The notes below the pieces were generated by a model, which searched no databases, had not been told where the DNA came from, and saw only the letters and a list, made by a program, of their open reading frames with translations. Below, one piece after another: positions 45,439 to 56,936 of a stretch of 64,000 bases of DNA (position 1 is its first letter; each line of letters begins with the position of its first letter). Source of the DNA: Prescottella defluvii (GTDB lineage Bacteria; Actinomycetota; Actinomycetes; Mycobacteriales; Mycobacteriaceae); NCBI RefSeq assembly GCF_000738775.1, contig NZ_JPOC01000016.1, forward strand, positions 1 to 64,000. The letters are read 5' to 3'. Made by a program: the position numbers and the translations under genes.

Positions 45439-46125
45439 GTGACGACCCCTACGCAAGCCTCGGTTTTCGTCGACGAAGACACCGAAGACACCGCCATCGC
45501 GGAGGCGCCAAGCACTACGGGCGTGAACAACGCCGAAATCGTCGTCAAAGGACGCAACGTGGAAGTTCCGGAACATTTCCGGGTCTACGTTTCCGAGAAG
45601 CTCGCACGACTCGAGCGCTTCGATCCCACCATCTTCCACTTCGATGTGGAACTCCAGCACGAACGCAATCGCAGACAGGCGAAGAGTTGCCAGCGAGTCG
45701 AGATCACGGCCCGCGGCAAGGGGCCTGTCGCCCGCGCCGAAGCGAGCGCGGACAGTTTCTACGCGGCATTCGAATCCGTGACTGCCAAGCTGGAAAGCCG
45801 ATTGCGTCGGACCAAGGATCGCCGCAAGGTCCACTACGGTGAGAAGACCCCGGTCTCCGTCGCGCAGGCCACGGCCGCGCTGGCACAGGACGACTCGCTG
45901 GCGATCGATCGCGATCTGTCACTGGACGGCGAGGCTCCACCCGGCCCCGGCCAGATCGTGCGCACGAAGGTCCACTCCGCCGAGCCGATGACCGTCGACG
46001 ACGCGCTGTACGAGATGGAACTGGTCGGGCACGACTTCTATCTGTTCCACGACAAGGAGACCGATCGGCCCTCCGTCGTGTATCGCCGCCACGCGTTCGA
46101 CTACGGATTGATACGTCTGGCGTGA
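45439..46125 (+). CDS. hpf: Long-form ribosome hibernation promoting factor
   Basis: A 228-residue protein. An N-terminal RaiA domain (IVVKGRNVEVPEHFRVYV, about 35-130) and the C-terminal ribosome-dimerisation domain (MTVDDALYEMELVGHDFYLF) identify the long form. It inactivates ribosomes in resting cells. It has a non-conserved N-terminal stretch of 30 residues rich in acidic residues. The GTG at 45439 follows GGGAGG by five bases. A 273-base gene-free gap lies before it; I see no clear regulatory element in it. Confidence 0.92.
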   Translation: MTTPTQASVFVDEDTEDTAIAEAPSTTGVNNAEIVVKGRNVEVPEHFRVYVSEKLARLERFDPTIFHFDVELQHERNRRQAKSCQRVEITARGKGPVARAEASADSFYAAFESVTAKLESRLRRTKDRRKVHYGEKTPVSVAQATAALAQDDSLAIDRDLSLDGEAPPGPGQIVRTKVHSAEPMTVDDALYEMELVGHDFYLFHDKETDRPSVVYRRHAFDYGLIRLA

Positions 46126-46134
46126 CGTGAGCAG

Positions 46135-46159
46135 AAGGTCGGTCTACTCGCCCGACCTT
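46135..46159 (+). terminator. Short hairpin after hpf
   Basis: AAGGTCGG (46135-46142) pairs with CCGACCTT (46152-46159), 10 bases after the hpf stop. Confidence 0.45.
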
Positions 46160-46177
46160 GATTGCGCATACCATGGG

Positions 46178-46209
46178 ATCCGGCTGGGGTCACCCGACCT
46201 CAGCCGGAT
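46178..46209 (+). terminator. Second hairpin between hpf and secA1
   Basis: ATCCGGCTGGGGTC (46178-46191) pairs with 46196-46209 at 13 of 14 positions around a 4-base loop; with the preceding stem it probably ends the hpf transcript. Confidence 0.5.
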
Positions 46210-46211
46210 TC

Positions 46212-46235
46212 CGTTTGTCATTACGTTTGTCATTA
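46212..46235. repeat. 12-bp tandem duplication before secA1
   Basis: CGTTTGTCATTA occurs twice in succession (46212-46223, 46224-46235), 32 bases before the secA1 start. The A/T-rich unit could be a duplicated promoter or protein-binding element. Confidence 0.6.
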
Positions 46236-46267
46236 GTTGACACCGAGGATTGAGGACAAAGAGGACC

Positions 46268-49126
<2,859 letters not shown>

Positions 49127-49134
49127 CGCTGACC

Positions 49135-49665
49135 TCAGGCGATCCGCAGTGAAGTGATCGCCCAGCCGGCCGGGTGTCTGCCGTTGCCGCGTTCGATACG
49201 CGCGGCGACGGCGAACACCCGGCTGCCGCGGTTGTAGGTGCCGAACACCTCGAAGACCTCGAACACGTCGGACGCGTTCACATGAACCGGTTGCACCCGC
49301 ACACGAGCGAGTGCGGCCGTCCCCAGCCTGCTGCCGGCCGGGGTGGAGCGCGTGAGTGCGTTCACGAGGTCCAGCACGGTGGGGGTGACGATCGGACGGA
49401 GCTGGGCCGGGGTGCGGCGGCGGTCGAGGACTTCGAGCGTCAGGCGTAGCGCACTCTCGGCGAACCGCCGCGCGTCGGGTGATGCACCCGAATCGGGTGG
49501 GGTTGCCGGTGTCCGGCGCGACGAGCGGCCGTCGTGCGGTGAGCGTGTCGGCGCGCGGAGCGCCGACGGACGCGGCGCGGGCGGGCACGCCGAATACCCC
49601 GGGGCCTCGGATGCGGGCGGCTCGCATTGCGGTGCGCGGGACAGGAACCGGTGCGGTGTGGTCAT
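49135..49665 (-). CDS. Rv3235-family protein
   Basis: A 176-residue protein of the Rv3235 (DUF6459-like) family, on the strand opposite secA1, as in M. tuberculosis. The N-terminal half is Pro/Ala/Arg-rich and disordered; the folded C-terminal half contains ALRLTLEVLDRRRTP and VFEVFGTYNRGSRVFAVA. Function unknown. The ATG at 49665, after GAGAGG, is preferred over the ATG at 49722. It converges on secA1 with only 8 bases between. Confidence 0.75.
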   Translation of the reverse strand: MTTPHRFLSRAPQCEPPASEAPGYSACPPAPRPSALRAPTRSPHDGRSSRRTPATPPDSGASPDARRFAESALRLTLEVLDRRRTPAQLRPIVTPTVLDLVNALTRSTPAGSRLGTAALARVRVQPVHVNASDVFEVFEVFGTYNRGSRVFAVAARIERGNGRHPAGWAITSLRIA

Positions 49666-49836
49666 GATCTGGCCTCTCCGGTATCGCGCGCTCGCCGGGA
49701 CGCGGCGGGTGCCGATACACACGTGTCGACGGGTGGTGCAGGTCGACTCCGCGGAGAGGTACGGAATCTGGCGGACAGCATGGCACGTGCGGATCCGAAA
49801 AGCGAGGGGTACGCCGGATCGGATTCGGCCGGCTTC

Positions 49837-49862
49837 GTGTCGTCCGTGTCGTCCGTGTCGCC
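49837..49862. repeat. 9-bp tandem repeat, almost three units
   Basis: GTGTCGTCC is repeated (49837, 49846, then a partial unit at 49855) in the 227-base gap before the HAD gene. Such a repeat can vary in copy number; a regulatory effect is untested. Confidence 0.6.
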
Positions 49863-49880
49863 GGAGTGCGCGGCGAGTTC

Positions 49881-49892
49881 TAGGCTGAGCGT
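49881..49892 (+). promoter_or_regulatory. -10 box of a leaderless HAD-gene mRNA
   Basis: TAGGCT at 49881-49886, six bases, then the GTG at 49893. Confidence 0.6.
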
Positions 49893-50351
49893 GTGCGCGG
49901 ACTGGTGTTGGACTTCGGCGGGGTGCTGGGGGGGCCCGGCGCGGACGCCGAACTGATGGCCGGCGTCGTCGTGGACGCGCGCCGGCGGGGCATTCGCACC
50001 GCGATCCTCAGCAACGACCCCGGTGGCCCGGGAGCCCGGCGCCTGCGTGATCTGGCGGGGTCCTTCGTGGACGAGGTGGTGCTGTCGGGGGACGTGGGCA
50101 TCGCGAAACCGGATCGGCGGATCTACGAGTTGACCGCGGCCCGGCTCGGGCTCGCACCGTTCGAATGCGTTTTCGTCGACGATCTCGCGGGGAACGTGCG
50201 TGCGGCCGCCGCAGCGGGCATGGTGGGGGTGCACCACGTCGACGCGGTGGCGGCGGTGGAAGAGATTGCGATACTTCTCGATTCGGGAATCTGCCGCGAT
50301 TCGGGCGGCGGGGATCCTGCGGTCGAGGGATCCGAAGGCAGGGGGCGATAG
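49893..50351 (+). CDS. HAD-superfamily hydrolase
   Basis: A 152-residue subfamily IA-like HAD protein, short for the family (reduced cap domain). Motif I is LDFGGVLGG, so the nucleophile Asp is present but the usual second Asp is Gly; motif II is ILSND, the Lys is in GIAKPDRRIYE and motif IV is VFVDDLAGNV. Without the second Asp, phosphatase activity may be low. It directly precedes the WS/DGAT gene (no gap), which suggests a common operon. Confidence 0.82.
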   Translation: MRGLVLDFGGVLGGPGADAELMAGVVVDARRRGIRTAILSNDPGGPGARRLRDLAGSFVDEVVLSGDVGIAKPDRRIYELTAARLGLAPFECVFVDDLAGNVRAAAAAGMVGVHHVDAVAAVEEIAILLDSGICRDSGGGDPAVEGSEGRGR

Positions 50352-51794
50352 GTGGCCGGAGCGACCAGGCTGACGACGCAGGACGCGTCGTTCTACTTTC
50401 TCGATGCGAGCAACACACCCATGCACCTGGGTTCGCTCGCGATCCTGCAGTTGCCCGAAACGGGGCTGGACTTCGAGGCCGTGTTGCGGCTGATCGAGAG
50501 CCGGCTGCATCTGGTTCCGCGCTACCGCCGGAAGGTGCGCGAGATCGCGTTCGGGTTCGCGCGCCCGGTCTGGGTCGACGACCCCGACTTCGACATCACC
50601 TACCACGTCCGACGGTCGGCGGTGCCGTCGCCGGGCACCGACGCGCAGTTGCACGATCTGGTGGCGCGGTTGACGTCCCGACCGCTCGACACGACCCGGC
50701 CGTTGTGGGAGATGTACGTGGTCGAGGGGTTGGCGGACAACCGGTGCGCGGTGTTCACCACGTCGCACTCGGCGCTGGTGGACGGGGAGCAGGCGCTCGA
50801 GATCAGTCAGGTACTGCTCGACGAGGACCCCGCGCCGGTGCCGGCGGTCGACGACCTGTGGATGCCCGAACCGGCGCCGAGTGAGGCGGCTCTGGTGGCG
50901 GGCGCCCTCGCGAAACTGGTGTCGCAGCCGAGGGAGGGTGTCCAGACGTTGCGGATGACCCTGGGGGACATGTCGTCCGTCGTCGACGAGGCGGCCGACA
51001 CGGTCGGGAAGATCGCTGCACTGGTCCGGACCGCGGCCCAACCGGCCCCGTCGAGCCCGCTCAATGCGCCCATCTCCCGCAACCGGCGGTTCGCGGTGGC
51101 GCGGACCGACCTCGAGCGGTACCGCGAACTCCGTGCCCGTCACGGCTGCACCATCAACGACGTCGTCCTCACGGTGGTTGCAGGCGCGATGCGGACCTGG
51201 CTGCTGTCCCGCGGGGAACCGGTGTCGGAGGCGACCACCGTTCGGGCGCTGGTGCCGGTGTCGATCTGTGACGCCGGGCCGGGGACGAACGGGACGAGCG
51301 TCGTCGACCTGTGCGGCGACGACGAGGTCGGTCTCCCGCAGGCCCGTGCGTCGTCGTTTCTGGTGGATCTTCCTGTGGGCGAGCCTAATCCGGTGGTGCG
51401 GCTCTCGCATGTGGCGCATGCGACGGAGGCGTTCGCGCGGCAGAGTCGGCAGGTGACGGCGCGGACGATGATCCGGCTGTCGGGATTCGCGCCGGCGGCG
51501 TTGCACGCTCGCGGAGCGCGGGTCGCGAGCGGTCTGTCGCAGCGCATGTTCAACGTGATGGTGACCAATGCGCCCGGGCCGCAGATCCCGCTGTACCTGG
51601 CCGGCATGCGGATGGTCGAGATGTACCCGGTGTCGCCGCTGCTGGAGAATCAGGCGCTGAGCATCGCGCTGACGTCGTACGACGGATACGTCCACTACGG
51701 TTTGAATGCGGATCGCGACGCCATGACCGATGTGGACGTGGTCGCCGCGTCGTTGCACGAGTCTCTCGAGGAGTTGGTGGAAGCCAGTGGCTGA
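50352..51794 (+). CDS. WS/DGAT-family acyltransferase with altered active site
   Basis: A 480-residue wax ester synthase/diacylglycerol acyltransferase family protein, of normal length. The catalytic HHxxxDG is here HSALVDG (H139-S140...D144-G145), so the second His is replaced by Ser. The remaining conserved parts (TPMHLGSLAI; VPRYRRKV; PLWEMYVVEG; TNAPGPQIPLYLAG) are intact. It may use a different chemistry or be inactive. It takes the place of tgs3 (Rv3234c/Rv3233c) in mycobacteria, hence a link to storage lipid or wax. Confidence 0.87.
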   Translation: MAGATRLTTQDASFYFLDASNTPMHLGSLAILQLPETGLDFEAVLRLIESRLHLVPRYRRKVREIAFGFARPVWVDDPDFDITYHVRRSAVPSPGTDAQLHDLVARLTSRPLDTTRPLWEMYVVEGLADNRCAVFTTSHSALVDGEQALEISQVLLDEDPAPVPAVDDLWMPEPAPSEAALVAGALAKLVSQPREGVQTLRMTLGDMSSVVDEAADTVGKIAALVRTAAQPAPSSPLNAPISRNRRFAVARTDLERYRELRARHGCTINDVVLTVVAGAMRTWLLSRGEPVSEATTVRALVPVSICDAGPGTNGTSVVDLCGDDEVGLPQARASSFLVDLPVGEPNPVVRLSHVAHATEAFARQSRQVTARTMIRLSGFAPAALHARGARVASGLSQRMFNVMVTNAPGPQIPLYLAGMRMVEMYPVSPLLENQALSIALTSYDGYVHYGLNADRDAMTDVDVVAASLHESLEELVEASG

Positions 51795-51839
51795 GTCGGA
51801 ATCGCGGTCGGTACGGACACAAGCGGCCGGAGGTCGGGC

Positions 51840-52385
51840 ATGAGGGTCTACATTCCCGCCACCATCCCGATGCTGCGGCAGTTGGTCGCCGAGCGGGAGT
51901 TGTCCCCGGTGAGCCGGACCGCGTTCGCGGTGACCCCGGCGCTGCGGGAGGCGTACCACTCGGGTGACGACGAGGAGCTTGCCGAGGTGGCGATGGCGGA
52001 GGCCGCACGGGCCTCGCTGCGGTTGATCGCGGCCGCCGCGTCCGACGCGGGTGACGGCGATGACGAGGGCGACGGCGGTGACGCTCGGGAGAGCGCGCCC
52101 CTGCCCCGGCGGGCCGTGATTGCCGCCGATGTCGAGGACGTCAAGCTGCGGCCCGATCTGGACGACGCCGTCGTGCGTCTGGCGGATGTGCTCGTGTTGT
52201 CCCAGGTGGCGTCGGTGCATGTCGATCTGGAGGAGGCGGAGTCCGACATCGCGAAGGCCGCGCAGGTCGTAGATGCCGCCGATCTCGGGGATCCGGATGC
52301 GGAGTTCGTGCTCGGTGACGCCGAGGATCACGAACTCGCGTGGTACGCGACGCAGGAGCTTCCCTTCCTGCTCGAGCTACTCTGA
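51840..52385 (+). CDS. DUF6912 family protein
   Basis: A 181-residue acidic protein of the actinobacterial family DUF6912 (Rv3231c). The N-terminal strand RVYIPATIPMLRQL and a C-terminal ELAWYATQELPFLLELL (read in pieces) are conserved marks; between them is an Asp/Gly-rich variable segment (about 63-80). No catalytic motif is visible and the role is unknown. It lies 45 bases after the WS/DGAT gene. Confidence 0.8.
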   Translation: MRVYIPATIPMLRQLVAERELSPVSRTAFAVTPALREAYHSGDDEELAEVAMAEAARASLRLIAAAASDAGDGDDEGDGGDARESAPLPRRAVIAADVEDVKLRPDLDDAVVRLADVLVLSQVASVHVDLEEAESDIAKAAQVVDAADLGDPDAEFVLGDAEDHELAWYATQELPFLLELL

Positions 52386-52432
52386 CCCGCGGCGAATCCG
52401 CCCGACGAGTCGTTAGCCCGTCTTACTACTCG

Positions 52433-52457
52433 GCCGTAACTTACGCCACCGTAGCCT
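52433..52457. promoter_or_regulatory. Palindromic operator candidate before the desaturase reductase
   Basis: GCCGTAACTTACG (52433-52445) contains the palindrome CGTAA-C-TTACG and is followed by a downstream CGTAGCC. The same 13 bases occur before the second desaturase (55067-55079). A TAGCCT at 52452-52457 can be a -10 box, with a leader of about 40 bases before the reductase. Confidence 0.55.
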
Positions 52458-52503
52458 CATGATCTACGCTGGTCGTACGCGCAAAGTGCGAGATGGAGGT
52501 CGG

Positions 52504-53619
52504 ATGGGACTGAAGAGCTGGATCGAGGCGCCGGCGGCAAGGGTCGCGGGCTCGAACCGGTCCGTGGCGAACGTGGTGCGTGGTGCCGTCACCCGATTGA
52601 CCACGCCGTTGCTTCCCGACGACTACCTGCATCTGGTGAACCCCCTGTGGTCCGCGCGTGAACTGCGGGGACGCATCGTCGAGGTCCGGCCAGAGACGGC
52701 CGACTCGGCGACGCTGGTGATCAAGCCGGGATGGGGCTTCGACTTCTCCTACCAGCCCGGCCAGTACGTCGGCATCGGCATCCATGTGGACGGCCGGTGG
52801 CACTGGCGGTCCTACTCGCTCACGTCGGCTCCGAACGTCGACCGCAAGCTGATCTCGATCACCGTCAAGGCGATGCCCGAGGGCTTCCTGTCCAGTCACC
52901 TGGTGACCGGCGTGCCCTCCGGGACGGTCGTGCGCCTCGCCGCGCCCACCGGAAACTTCGCGCTGCCGGAGCCGCCGCCGGAGAAGATCCTGTTCCTGAC
53001 CGCGGGCAGTGGCGTCACTCCGGTGATGTCGATGCTGCGGACGATGAACCGGCGCGGCGAGCTGCCCGACGTCGTCCACATCCACTCGGCTCCCACCGAG
53101 GAGGCCGTGATGTTCGGTGAGGAACTCGCCGAACTGGAGAAGGCGCACCCGTCGTTCCACTGCCACGTCCGGCACACGCGTTCCAAGGGCAAGTTCGAGC
53201 TGTCCGAGCTCGACGAGGTGTGTCCCGACTGGCGTGAGCGGCAGACCTGGGCGTGCGGACCGCTCGGGATGCTCGACGACATCGAGAAGACCTGGGACAG
53301 CGAGGGGATCGCGCCGAAGCTGCACCTGGAGCGGTTCGCGGTGTCGCGGGCCGATCTGTCCGGTGCCGGTGGCACCGTCACGTTCGCCCGGTCCGAGAAG
53401 TCGATCGAGGTGGACGGCGCCACCACGTTGCTCGAGGCGGGCGAGAAGGCCGGCGTGCTGATGCCGTTCGGGTGCCGCATGGGGATCTGTCAGACCTGTG
53501 TGGTTCCGATCGCCTCCGGTCATGCCGTGGACCTGCGCAACGGCAAGGAGCATGCCGAGGGCGAGCGCATCCAAACCTGTGTCTCGGCCGCGGCGGGCGA
53601 TTGCACGCTCGAGGCCTGA
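52504..53619 (+). CDS. Ferredoxin/FNR-type NAD(P)H reductase for desaturases
   Basis: A 371-residue fusion. The FAD/NAD domain shows RSYSLTSAP (FAD) and [14 protein letters not shown] (nucleotide), and a C-terminal plant-type [2Fe-2S] domain has Cys residues in [10 protein letters not shown] and a last Cys in IQTC. It corresponds to Rv3230c, known to reduce the DesA3 stearoyl-CoA desaturase. The ATG at 52504 (GGAGG upstream) is preferred over 52459. It precedes two desaturase genes. Confidence 0.92.
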   Translation: MGLKSWIEAPAARVAGSNRSVANVVRGAVTRLTTPLLPDDYLHLVNPLWSARELRGRIVEVRPETADSATLVIKPGWGFDFSYQPGQYVGIGIHVDGRWHWRSYSLTSAPNVDRKLISITVKAMPEGFLSSHLVTGVPSGTVVRLAAPTGNFALPEPPPEKILFLTAGSGVTPVMSMLRTMNRRGELPDVVHIHSAPTEEAVMFGEELAELEKAHPSFHCHVRHTRSKGKFELSELDEVCPDWRERQTWACGPLGMLDDIEKTWDSEGIAPKLHLERFAVSRADLSGAGGTVTFARSEKSIEVDGATTLLEAGEKAGVLMPFGCRMGICQTCVVPIASGHAVDLRNGKEHAEGERIQTCVSAAAGDCTLEA

Positions 53620-53762
53620 GACCTCGTGTGATCCGCGCTTCAGCCGATCCGACAGGTGTCCGATTTCCCGTATCGTTGTTGCCGGTACCTGCGCGGTATC
53701 CAAAGCCTCGCGTCGATCGTCGACGCCGGTGATCTGATCTACATATCCAATGGAGGACCTCG

Positions 53763-55022
53763 GTGGCCATCACGGACATCACAGAGTTCGCCCATCTCAC
53801 TGACGCCGATATCGACGCCCTCGGGCGCGAATTGGACGCGATCCGTCGCGATGTCGAGGAGTCTCGGGGCGTACGCGATGCCCGCTACATTCGGCGCACG
53901 ATCCGGCTGCAACGCTCGCTCGAGCTCGCGGGCCGGGCGGCGCTCTTCGCCGGTCGGCGCAAGCCCGCGTGGGTTGCGGGCACGGCGATGCTCTCGCTCG
54001 CCAAGATCATCGAGAACATGGAGCTCGGGCACAACGTCACCCACGGCCAGTGGGACTGGATGAACGATCCGGAGATCCACTCCACGACGTGGGAGTGGGA
54101 CATGACGGGTCCGTCGGAGCACTGGAAGCGCGCCCACAACTACACCCATCACACGTACACGAACATCGTCGGCATGGACGACGATGTGGGGTTCGGCATC
54201 CTCCGGATGACGCGCGACGAGAAGTGGCGGCCGATCAACCTGCTGCAGCCGATCGCGAACGTGATCCTGGCGGCGACGTTCGAGTGGGGCATCGCGCTGC
54301 ACGACCTGGACGCGCAGAAGCGGCTCGCGGGCGTCGACCCGAAGCAGTGGAACTCGGCGCCCAACAAGGAGTTCGCGGTCAAGATCGCCCGTCAGCTCGG
54401 CAAGGACTTCGTGCTGTTCCCGGCGCTGACCGGCCGGGCGTGGAAGCACACCCTTGCCGCGAACGCGACCGCGAACTTCGTGCGCAACCTGTGGGCGTAC
54501 GCGGTGATCTTCTGCGGGCACTTCCCGGACGGCGCCGAGAAGTTCACCGTCGAGCAGTTCGAGAACGAGACCCGGGCGCAGTGGTACCTGCGGCAGATGC
54601 TCGGCAGCGCCAACATCGACGCCGGTCCGGTGATGGCGTTCATGACGGGCAATCTGAGCTACCAGATCGAACACCACCTGTTCCCGGATCTGCCGTCGAA
54701 CCGGTACGCCGAGATTGCGGTGCGGGTGCGGGCGCTGTGCGAGAAGTACGACCTGCCGTACACCTCGGGTCCGATCAGCCGCCAGTACTTCCTGGCCCTG
54801 CGGACGATCCACAAGCTCGCGTTGCCGGACCGCTTCCTGACACGGACGTCCGACGATGCGCCGGAGACGTCGTCGGAGCGCAAGTTCCGGCTCGACGGCG
54901 CGCGGGTCGTCGAGACGTTGCGGGTCGACGCGTCGGCCGGGCCGCACCGCGGCCTGCTGTCGGCGCTGCGTGCGCACGCCGAGGCGCGGGTGGAAAAGCG
55001 CCGCGCAAGGCGGCGAAAGTAG
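53763..55022 (+). CDS. Membrane acyl-CoA desaturase (DesA3-like), copy 1
   Basis: A 419-residue integral membrane desaturase. The di-iron His boxes are H90-NVT-H94, HNYTHH (125-130) and QIEHH near residue 305; hydrophobic segments at about 60-85, 175-190 and 230-250. It inserts a cis double bond into stearoyl-type chains using the reductase upstream. It is about 60-70% alike copy 2 by eye, including strings such as FCGHFPDGAEKF. The GTG at 53763 follows GGAGG. No CGTAACTTACG motif precedes this copy, so it may be read from the reductase promoter. Confidence 0.92.
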   Translation: MAITDITEFAHLTDADIDALGRELDAIRRDVEESRGVRDARYIRRTIRLQRSLELAGRAALFAGRRKPAWVAGTAMLSLAKIIENMELGHNVTHGQWDWMNDPEIHSTTWEWDMTGPSEHWKRAHNYTHHTYTNIVGMDDDVGFGILRMTRDEKWRPINLLQPIANVILAATFEWGIALHDLDAQKRLAGVDPKQWNSAPNKEFAVKIARQLGKDFVLFPALTGRAWKHTLAANATANFVRNLWAYAVIFCGHFPDGAEKFTVEQFENETRAQWYLRQMLGSANIDAGPVMAFMTGNLSYQIEHHLFPDLPSNRYAEIAVRVRALCEKYDLPYTSGPISRQYFLALRTIHKLALPDRFLTRTSDDAPETSSERKFRLDGARVVETLRVDASAGPHRGLLSALRAHAEARVEKRRARRRK

Positions 55023-55066
55023 TCTAAAGTGACTTGTCTCACAGTTGTGCGGTGTCAACCTACGGT

Positions 55067-55093
55067 GCCGTAACTTACGGTACGGTAGGCACC
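55067..55093 (+). promoter_or_regulatory. Operator and -10 box of the leaderless desaturase copy 2
   Basis: GCCGTAACTTACGG (55067-55080) holds CCGTAA-C-TTACGG, a perfect palindrome, embedded in further TACGG/CCGTA repeats. The -10 box TACGGT (55081-55086) ends seven bases before the GTG at 55094, so a bound repressor would block polymerase. Confidence 0.65.
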
Positions 55094-56332
55094 GTGGCGA
55101 TTACCGACATCAAGGAGTACGCGCATCTGACGGATGCGGACGTCGAGGCGCTCGGTCGTGAGCTCGACGCGATCCGTCGTGACGTCGAGGACTCCCGTGG
55201 CGAGCGCGATGCGCGCTACGTCCGCAACACCATCCGTTTGCAGCGTGGACTCGAGATCGGTGCGCGTGCGGTGCTGTTCGGCAGCCGGAAGCGGCCCCTG
55301 TGGCTGCTCGGCACCGGCATGCTCGGCGTCGCGAAGATCATCGAGAACATGGAGCTCGGGCACAACGTGATGCACGGGCAGTGGGACTGGATGAACGATC
55401 CGGAGGTCCACTCCTCGAGCTGGGAGTGGGACAACGTCGATCCGTCGGCGCACTGGAAGCAGACCCACAACTACCTGCATCACAAGTACACGAACATCCT
55501 GGGCATGGACGACGACGTGGGCTACGGCCTGCTGCGCGTCACCCGTGACCAGAAGTGGCGTCCGTTCAACTACGGCAACCTCGCCTACAACGCGATCCTG
55601 GCGCTGCTGTTCGAGTACGGCATCGCGATCCAACTGCTCGAGCTGGGCAGGGTGGCGGCCGGGCGCGACGACCGCGAGTACACGAAGCGGAACGCCAAGG
55701 AAGTCGGCCGCAAGATCGCGAAGCAGACGGTCAAGGACTACGTCGTCTACCCGGCCCTGACCGGTAAGGCGTGGAAGAGCACGCTCACGGCGAACCTCAC
55801 GGCCGGCGTCATCCGCAACCTGTGGACCAACGCGGTCATCTTCTGCGGGCACTTCCCCGACGGCGCCGAGAAGTTCACGAAGGCGGATGTCGACAACGAG
55901 ACGAAGGCCGAGTGGTACCTGCGGCAGATGCTCGGTAGCGCCAACATCACCGGCGGACCGGTCATGGACTTCATGACTGGCAACCTCAGCTACCAGATCG
56001 AGCACCACATCTACCCGGACCTGCCGTCCAACCGGTACTCCGAGATCGCGGTCAAGGTGCGGGCGCTGTGCGAGAAGTACGACCTGCCGTACACCACCGG
56101 CCCGCTGCCGGTGCAGTACGCCAAGGCATGGCGCACGATCGCCAAGCTGTCGCTGCCGAACAAGTACCTCAAGGACACCTCCGACGACGCGCCGGAGACG
56201 GCGTCGGAGCGCAAGTTCGGCGGCAACACCACCGCGACGATCGACCCGGTCACCGGCCGCCGGCACGGACTGGTCTCGGCCAACAAGGCGGCCGGCAAGC
56301 GCCGCGGCCTGCGCGCCCTGCTGTCCCGCTAG
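55094..56332 (+). CDS. desA3: Membrane acyl-CoA desaturase (DesA3-like), copy 2
   Basis: A 412-residue desaturase with His boxes GHNVMH, HNYLHH and QIEHH at the same positions as in copy 1. The C-terminus (TWRT-type segment WRTIAKLSLPNKYLKD, DPVTGRRHGL) is closer to mycobacterial DesA3 than copy 1, so I regard this as the true orthologue and copy 1 as the duplicate. It has its own promoter and an operator-like palindrome. GTG at 55094 by the -10 box. Confidence 0.92.
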   Translation: MAITDIKEYAHLTDADVEALGRELDAIRRDVEDSRGERDARYVRNTIRLQRGLEIGARAVLFGSRKRPLWLLGTGMLGVAKIIENMELGHNVMHGQWDWMNDPEVHSSSWEWDNVDPSAHWKQTHNYLHHKYTNILGMDDDVGYGLLRVTRDQKWRPFNYGNLAYNAILALLFEYGIAIQLLELGRVAAGRDDREYTKRNAKEVGRKIAKQTVKDYVVYPALTGKAWKSTLTANLTAGVIRNLWTNAVIFCGHFPDGAEKFTKADVDNETKAEWYLRQMLGSANITGGPVMDFMTGNLSYQIEHHIYPDLPSNRYSEIAVKVRALCEKYDLPYTTGPLPVQYAKAWRTIAKLSLPNKYLKDTSDDAPETASERKFGGNTTATIDPVTGRRHGLVSANKAAGKRRGLRALLSR

Positions 56333-56359
56333 AGGCGCTCGGAACCCACGCCGTCCCGG

Positions 56360-56406
56360 ATTCCCGGTGTGGCACGCATCGATTCGGTGCGTGCCACACC
56401 GGGAAT
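56360..56406 (+). terminator. Hairpin terminator after desaturase copy 2
   Basis: Perfect 19-base arms (56360-56378, 56388-56406) with a 9-base loop, 27 bases after the stop. Confidence 0.75.
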
Positions 56407-56527
56407 TCGTTCGTTCGGGGACGATTCGACGCGGCGCTGCGACCGTTTCCTGGACCGTGAGTGGCGTGCGGTGGGAGAGTTGGTGGTGGCGAGCCTGTTC
56501 GACATCGTCTCGTGAACGGAGCGGACA

Positions 56528-56917
56528 ATGGACTCATTCTGGGAGTACTTCTGGCTGGTCTTCGCCTGTTTCGCGTTCGCGGCGTACCTGATGGTGCTCA
56601 TCATGATCTTCGGTGACCTGTTTCGGGATCACCGACTGTCGGGGTGGGTGAAGGCGGTGTGGGTGTTCTTCCTGTTCGTCCTGCCGGTGATCTCGGCGTG
56701 TGTGTACCTGATCGCTCGCGGCCCGGCCATGGCACAACGGGCGGCCGCCGCGGAACGGGAGCACCTGCAGGCCGAGGACGACTACATCCGCACCGTGGCC
56801 GGGACGACGACGGACGAGCAGTTGGCCACGGCGCGGTCGCTGCTCGACTCCGGGGCCATCACCGAGGACGAGTTCCGTGTCCTCGCGGCCCGGGCGCAGG
56901 GGTCGCCCGCGCCGTAA
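56528..56917 (+). CDS. PLDc_N and SHOCT domain membrane protein
   Basis: A 129-residue protein with two N-terminal transmembrane helices (about 5-28 and 42-64) of the PLDc_N type (VWVFFLFVLPVISACVYLIARG, read in pieces) and a C-terminal SHOCT motif (ARSLLDSGAITEDEFRVLAA). Such proteins are small inner-membrane proteins of unknown role. It lies between the desaturases and the convergent rsgA. ATG at 56528 with GGAG upstream. Confidence 0.82.
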   Translation: MDSFWEYFWLVFACFAFAAYLMVLIMIFGDLFRDHRLSGWVKAVWVFFLFVLPVISACVYLIARGPAMAQRAAAAEREHLQAEDDYIRTVAGTTTDEQLATARSLLDSGAITEDEFRVLAARAQGSPAP

Positions 56918-56936
56918 GCCGTCGCGGCGGGCTCTC

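Noticed and set aside
49662-52331. 889-codon open frame antisense to the HAD, WS/DGAT and DUF6912 genes
   Set aside because: It runs opposite three recognisable genes and shows only Arg/His/Pro-rich composition.
53620-53762. CGTAACTTACG operator before desaturase copy 1
   Set aside because: I searched the gap by eye and did not find the motif; only a ribosome site (GGAGG) is present.
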